Source of the DNA: Azolla pinnata
Lineage: Eukaryota > Streptophyta > Polypodiopsida > Salviniales > Salviniaceae
Reading direction: 5' to 3'
NCBI GenBank assembly: GCA_037176905.1
Contig: JBBBWG010003515.1
Span: 1 to 31,424 of the forward strand
DNA length: 31,424 nucleotides
Position numbers and translations under genes: made by a program. The notes beneath the pieces were generated by a model. It ran no database searches, had not been told where the DNA came from, and worked only from the letters and a program-made list of their open reading frames with translations. Of the stretch, positions 28,430-31,424 are shown in pieces; position 1 is the stretch's first letter, and the number at the start of each line of letters is the position of its first letter.

Positions 28430-30010
28430 ATAATGGAACTAAAGTTTGTACAAGAAACAAAAAAATGTCAATGGAGAAGGACCAGGGTTAATATCGTCAT
28501 AAATATCTAACTCTACTGACATATTACAAGATCCAAGTTCGGTGTGTGTCGCCTCAATGTCAACAGGTGATGATGTGACCCTTTGCTTAGGGTTTTGCTT
28601 GAGGTTTGGAGCACCCGCTAGACCTTCGCGTTCCTTCAAACTAGCACTTATGCTTGGCAGCTTTGGATGTATCTCCAAACCAAGCATCAGCTGATCGTTC
28701 GTGATTAGACCGACACATCGGAAGTACATCCATGTCTCACGTCGTGAATGTATCCCCAAAATCCTCTTCATTGGGATACGACCAACGACCAACGACACCC
28801 ATCTACACAAAAACAAAAACATTAATCAATTTAAGTTATTTGTAGCACCAATTAATAATATATTAAAAGAGATCAGTTCAGATCTATATAGATGCTTATA
28901 AACTCCGCCCTGAAAGCCGAAGCACCTCCATTACCCCATCTCGGGGCACCATGTGACCTTATCCGGCTCACACGTGCAGCAACATGTCAAGCACTACGTT
29001 CCAACGCCCCCTATGCCAAGGTTGCCCTCCACTCAGCATCACAGCGACATGTCGAGCACTATGTTCCGACGCCCCCCGTGCCAAGGCTACCCTCCACTTA
29101 GCATCGTGAACATTTCGAGGCCGCCCACCATCTAATCGTGGTGGTAATCCAACTGCCTCCCGGTCTACTACTGCCCGAGCAACTCTCATGTCGCCGCTCC
29201 GATGGTTTGCGATATGCGCGAGTATAGTTTGACGAATCCAAACCAAGCTCACTATAGAGTGCTCAGGCATGGGGTATCGAGTGGGAAATGCAAATATGAT
29301 TTGCTTGATTACCCCATCTCTATATGTCGTGGGGTCGTAGACATTTCGGACATGCACTATCACTAGCTCTAGGAGGTATTGGCACATGCCTTGACTAGAG
29401 TGATCCTTGAAGATCCCCCTACTATCGTCGAGGGTGTAAAATGATCAGTCGACATCATGATTAGACCAGCACGATCAAGTCTAGAAGGTGTGACATGGAT
29501 GCTCCCATCGACATCATTATCTCGTCTGCAATACCCACAACATCCACATCCATGTCTTGAACTATGGGGGCCCGGCCTCGCACGAGCAAATGAGCCCGTA
29601 CTAGATCTTGTGGGGCTCAAGGCAGGGCTCATGCGACTTGATGAGGCCTCGGCTGATCAAAGGGACGTTAGATGTGGGGTGGTGCCGGTCCTAGGCCGAG
29701 TATATGGGGGAGGTATAGCTAGGCTCCCTGCAGTCAAGTCCGTCGACAGGCAACGACGCTGCTCCACATTATGTCGCACGACAGATTGAGGGCTGTCTTG
29801 TTCGGTTGGCCCATTTAGGGGCATGCTCCTAGTTGTGTGGGGTTTCGAGATACCGGTAGTAGTGGCCAACCTCACATCAATCAACCCTGGTAGACCCCTC
29901 ATTGGTGGGACCAAAGGTGGTCCCATCTTCTCTAGTGGTGGCATACCACCAAAGTGAAGTGACATTTGATGCTGCCATTCTCTCATGGCAGCATGATATA
30001 TACATGCCAC
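28430..30010 (-). other. GC-richer block with unrecognised minus-strand frames, possible transposon remnant
   Basis: This block is clearly less AT-rich than its flanks and has four successive minus-strand frames: 30010-29657, 29632-29369, 29387-28968 and 28822-28439. Read in that order they look like one broken protein: a WQHQM-containing start, a Pro/Ser/Arg-rich middle, and a more structured end with FRCVGLITNDQLMLGLEIHP. I do not recognise any domain. A plant transposase or retrotransposon-related origin is a guess from composition and neighbours. Confidence 0.3.
28979..29108. repeat. Two-copy 65-bp tandem repeat
   Basis: ACATGTC(A/G)AGCACTA(C/T)GTTCC occurs at 28982 and again at 29047. 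The copies align through GCCAAGG(T/C)T and CCCTCCACT(C/T)AGCATC. The repeat is within the unrecognised GC-richer block. Confidence 0.85.
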
Positions 30011-30115
30011 TCAGTCTCCAATGTGGGAGGAAAGGGCGATCTATTAGCCATCTATCTATATTTTCGGGTTATAATTATACAAAAAGTCATAATTATAACC
30101 GATTTATTGGAATAT

Positions 30116-30131
30116 TAACCCTAAACCCTAA
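30116..30131. repeat. Short telomere-type repeat (two CCCTAAA-type units)
   Basis: TAACCCTAAACCCTAA matches two plant telomere units. It is too short to be a telomere relic and equals the telo-box word often seen in plant promoters, but no gene start is nearby. Confidence 0.6.
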
Positions 30132-30429
30132 TTCGAACAAATTATTACAATGGCAATTATTACAAAATCTATAAAATACTTGCAATGAACCCTAAATTCT
30201 AACAAATTCATACATTTTGTGACCGATTTGGAAGAATTCCTAACAAAATCTAAAAAATATTGGCAATGTATGAAAATTACTAACAAATTACCAAAAAGTT
30301 CTGAAAGTTACAAACAAATTCTAACAATTTAGGGTTTAGAGTTTAAGATAAGAAATCTGACAAATTTCTCCAATTCCTGATTTTAGAAAAATTTCACAAA
30401 ATTTCCTAAAAAGTTTAGAAATTACACAA

Positions 30430-31115
30430 ATTTGATAAGAAATTTCAAACAAATATCACAATTTTGAAAAATTACAAAAATTTCCACCAAATTTCACATT
30501 TTTGAAAAATTACACAAATTTCCCCTAAATCTTACAAATTTGCATTCAAATTCCCCAAATTCGACAAATTTGCCACGAAACTTCAAGAAAATTTTATATT
30601 TTGTAAAAATTTCACAATTTTTCCGTCAAATATAAAAAAATACCCGAATTTCCTGACAAATTTCAAACAAATTTCACATTTTTTGACAAATCACACAAAT
30701 TTCCCCCAAATTTATTGAATTTGCAAACCAACTACCCAAATTTCTAAGAGATTTTAGATTTCTGACAAATGTTACGAAATTTCCATAAAAAATTTATCAA
30801 AAATGTTACGCAATTTATAAAAAATTTTCATATTTTTGATAAATTGCGCAAATTTCAAAAAAATTCCCCAAATTCCCCAAAATTCCCCAAATTCCCCAAA
30901 TTCCCCAAATTTCCAAAAAATTACAGATTTCGTAAAATTTCACAAATTTTCTGTCAAATTTCAAAAGTACCCAAATTTCCCAACAAATTTCTACCAAATT
31001 TTACATTTTTGATAAATTACACAAATTTCACAAATCTGACGTGAAAGTCCCCAAATTTCACAAATATGAGGCAAAATTTCAAAGAAATTTGAAATTTCGT
31101 AAAAATCTCACATTT
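30430..31115. repeat. Degenerate tandem array with a period near 165 bp
   Basis: The DNA is made almost wholly of AAATTTC, ACAAATTT and CCCCAAATT words. Longer landmarks show a higher-order period. ACATTTTTGAAAAATTACAC at 30496 recurs in variants at 30676, 30830 and 31003 (steps of 180, 154 and 173 bp). TGTAAAAATTTCAC at 30602 recurs in variants near 30763, 30931 and 31098 (steps of about 160, 168 and 167 bp). At least four monomers are present, and weaker similar words extend left to about 30200. A 9-11 bp minisatellite, ATTCCCCAA, is embedded at about 30865-30912. Confidence 0.65.
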
Positions 31116-31158
31116 GGTTCTCAAGACTAACGTCTTATCCATGAGGCTATAGGATGAC
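31112..31158 (-). other. tRNA-like 5' half, possible SINE head
   Basis: On the minus strand, TAGCCTCATGGATAAGACG resembles the D arm and A box of plant tRNA-Arg-type genes with one A-box mismatch. It is followed by a stem of four of five pairs (TTAGT/ACCAA) around a seven-base loop CTTGAGA. No T arm or B box follows; the sequence passes into the satellite-like array. It is not a functional tRNA. Confidence 0.3.
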
Positions 31159-31222
31159 ACAAAATAAATATATAGTCTAATAAATACTTGTGTAGTAAAC
31201 TTATTATGTGTATAACACCACA

Positions 31223-31424
31223 ATGAAATGGCCATTTCCTAGTTTTCTAACAATAGCTTCTCCCATGTCTACCGCTACAGAGAAGATCGGGGTTACGGTT
31301 TCTCCCAATGAAACTACCTCAACAGTTTCTCCTACTACAGTGCAGATCACATCGACATTTACAACCCCTTTGGAGATGGGTCCCAATCTTGCCCAAGTAA
31401 GATCTATTGCATCAATTTCAAATT
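31223..31424 (+). CDS. Partial open frame running off the right edge
   Basis: From ATG 31223 a frame stays open for 67 codons to the window end; an in-frame stop lies about 30 bp upstream. A second ATG at 31265 begins MSTATEKIGVTVSPNETTS. The product is Thr/Ser/Val-rich with no recognised domain. A start like this, after repeat DNA, would fit a retrotransposon gag N-terminus, but that is only a guess. The minus-strand frame 31204-31386 overlaps it and is not favoured. Confidence 0.3.
   Translation, partial: MKWPFPSFLTIASPMSTATEKIGVTVSPNETTSTVSPTTVQITSTFTTPLEMGPNLAQVRSIASISN

Noticed and set aside
30430..31115. CRISPR-like reading of regularly spaced AAATTTC words
   Set aside because: Units are degenerate, spacers are themselves repeat-derived, and the genome is a plant's.

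Overview
This window is nuclear DNA of a flowering plant. The evidence is a spliced amaranthin-aerolysin lectin gene, Ty1/copia and Ty3/gypsy retrotransposon remnants of plant type, a primer-binding site matching plant initiator tRNA-Met, many AG/TTC microsatellites, and low gene density in AT-rich DNA. I cannot place the species. There is no operon, phage, plasmid or CRISPR content.

Layout from left to right. 1-1000 is AT-rich with no gene. 1000-2230 holds three diverged copies of a repeat module, each ending in tRNA-Leu-like sequence; the middle one is a recognisable tRNA-Leu(CAA) pseudogene. 2480-3220 is a repeat-rich element with short CGCG-type units. 3220-4660 is intergenic with several microsatellites. 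4767-6033 (+) is a putative two-exon gene for a small secreted protein. 6034-7600 has no gene. 7626-12599 (-) is a long coiled-coil protein gene with a 1657-residue single-exon reading frame, and candidate upstream exons lie at 13196-13640. 13700-14950 has no gene. About 15000-16205 is probably LTR-derived. 16205-18620 (-) is a decayed Ty1/copia element that lost its 5' half and its reverse transcriptase core. 19045-20898 (-) is a complete four-exon gene joining two amaranthin-type lectin domains to an aerolysin-type domain. It has a TATA box, a poly(A) signal and, farther upstream, a cluster of CATGCA seed-type (RY) elements. About 22850-24850 (+) is a second copia remnant: LTR-like end, primer-binding site, duplicated leader and broken gag. 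25326-26087 carries two direct repeats. 26460-27670 (+) is a decayed Ty3/gypsy gag-protease fragment. 27860-28215 is a minisatellite. 28430-30010 is a GC-richer block I could not identify. 30430-31115 is a degenerate tandem array with a period near 165 bp. A reading frame starting at 31223 runs off the right edge.

Three host genes look real: the coiled-coil gene, the lectin-aerolysin gene, and, with less certainty, the secreted-protein gene. Nothing in the sequence links them into one pathway; the rest is a repeat graveyard between them. I found no convincing new multi-gene system. The best leads are the lectin gene's second intron (96 nt, GGTTC-type repeats, flanked by 9-bp direct repeats), the RY cluster upstream of the same gene, the two-layer repeat structure of the coiled-coil protein, the tRNA-Leu-tagged repeat modules, and the secreted protein with a possible sulfated-tyrosine motif.
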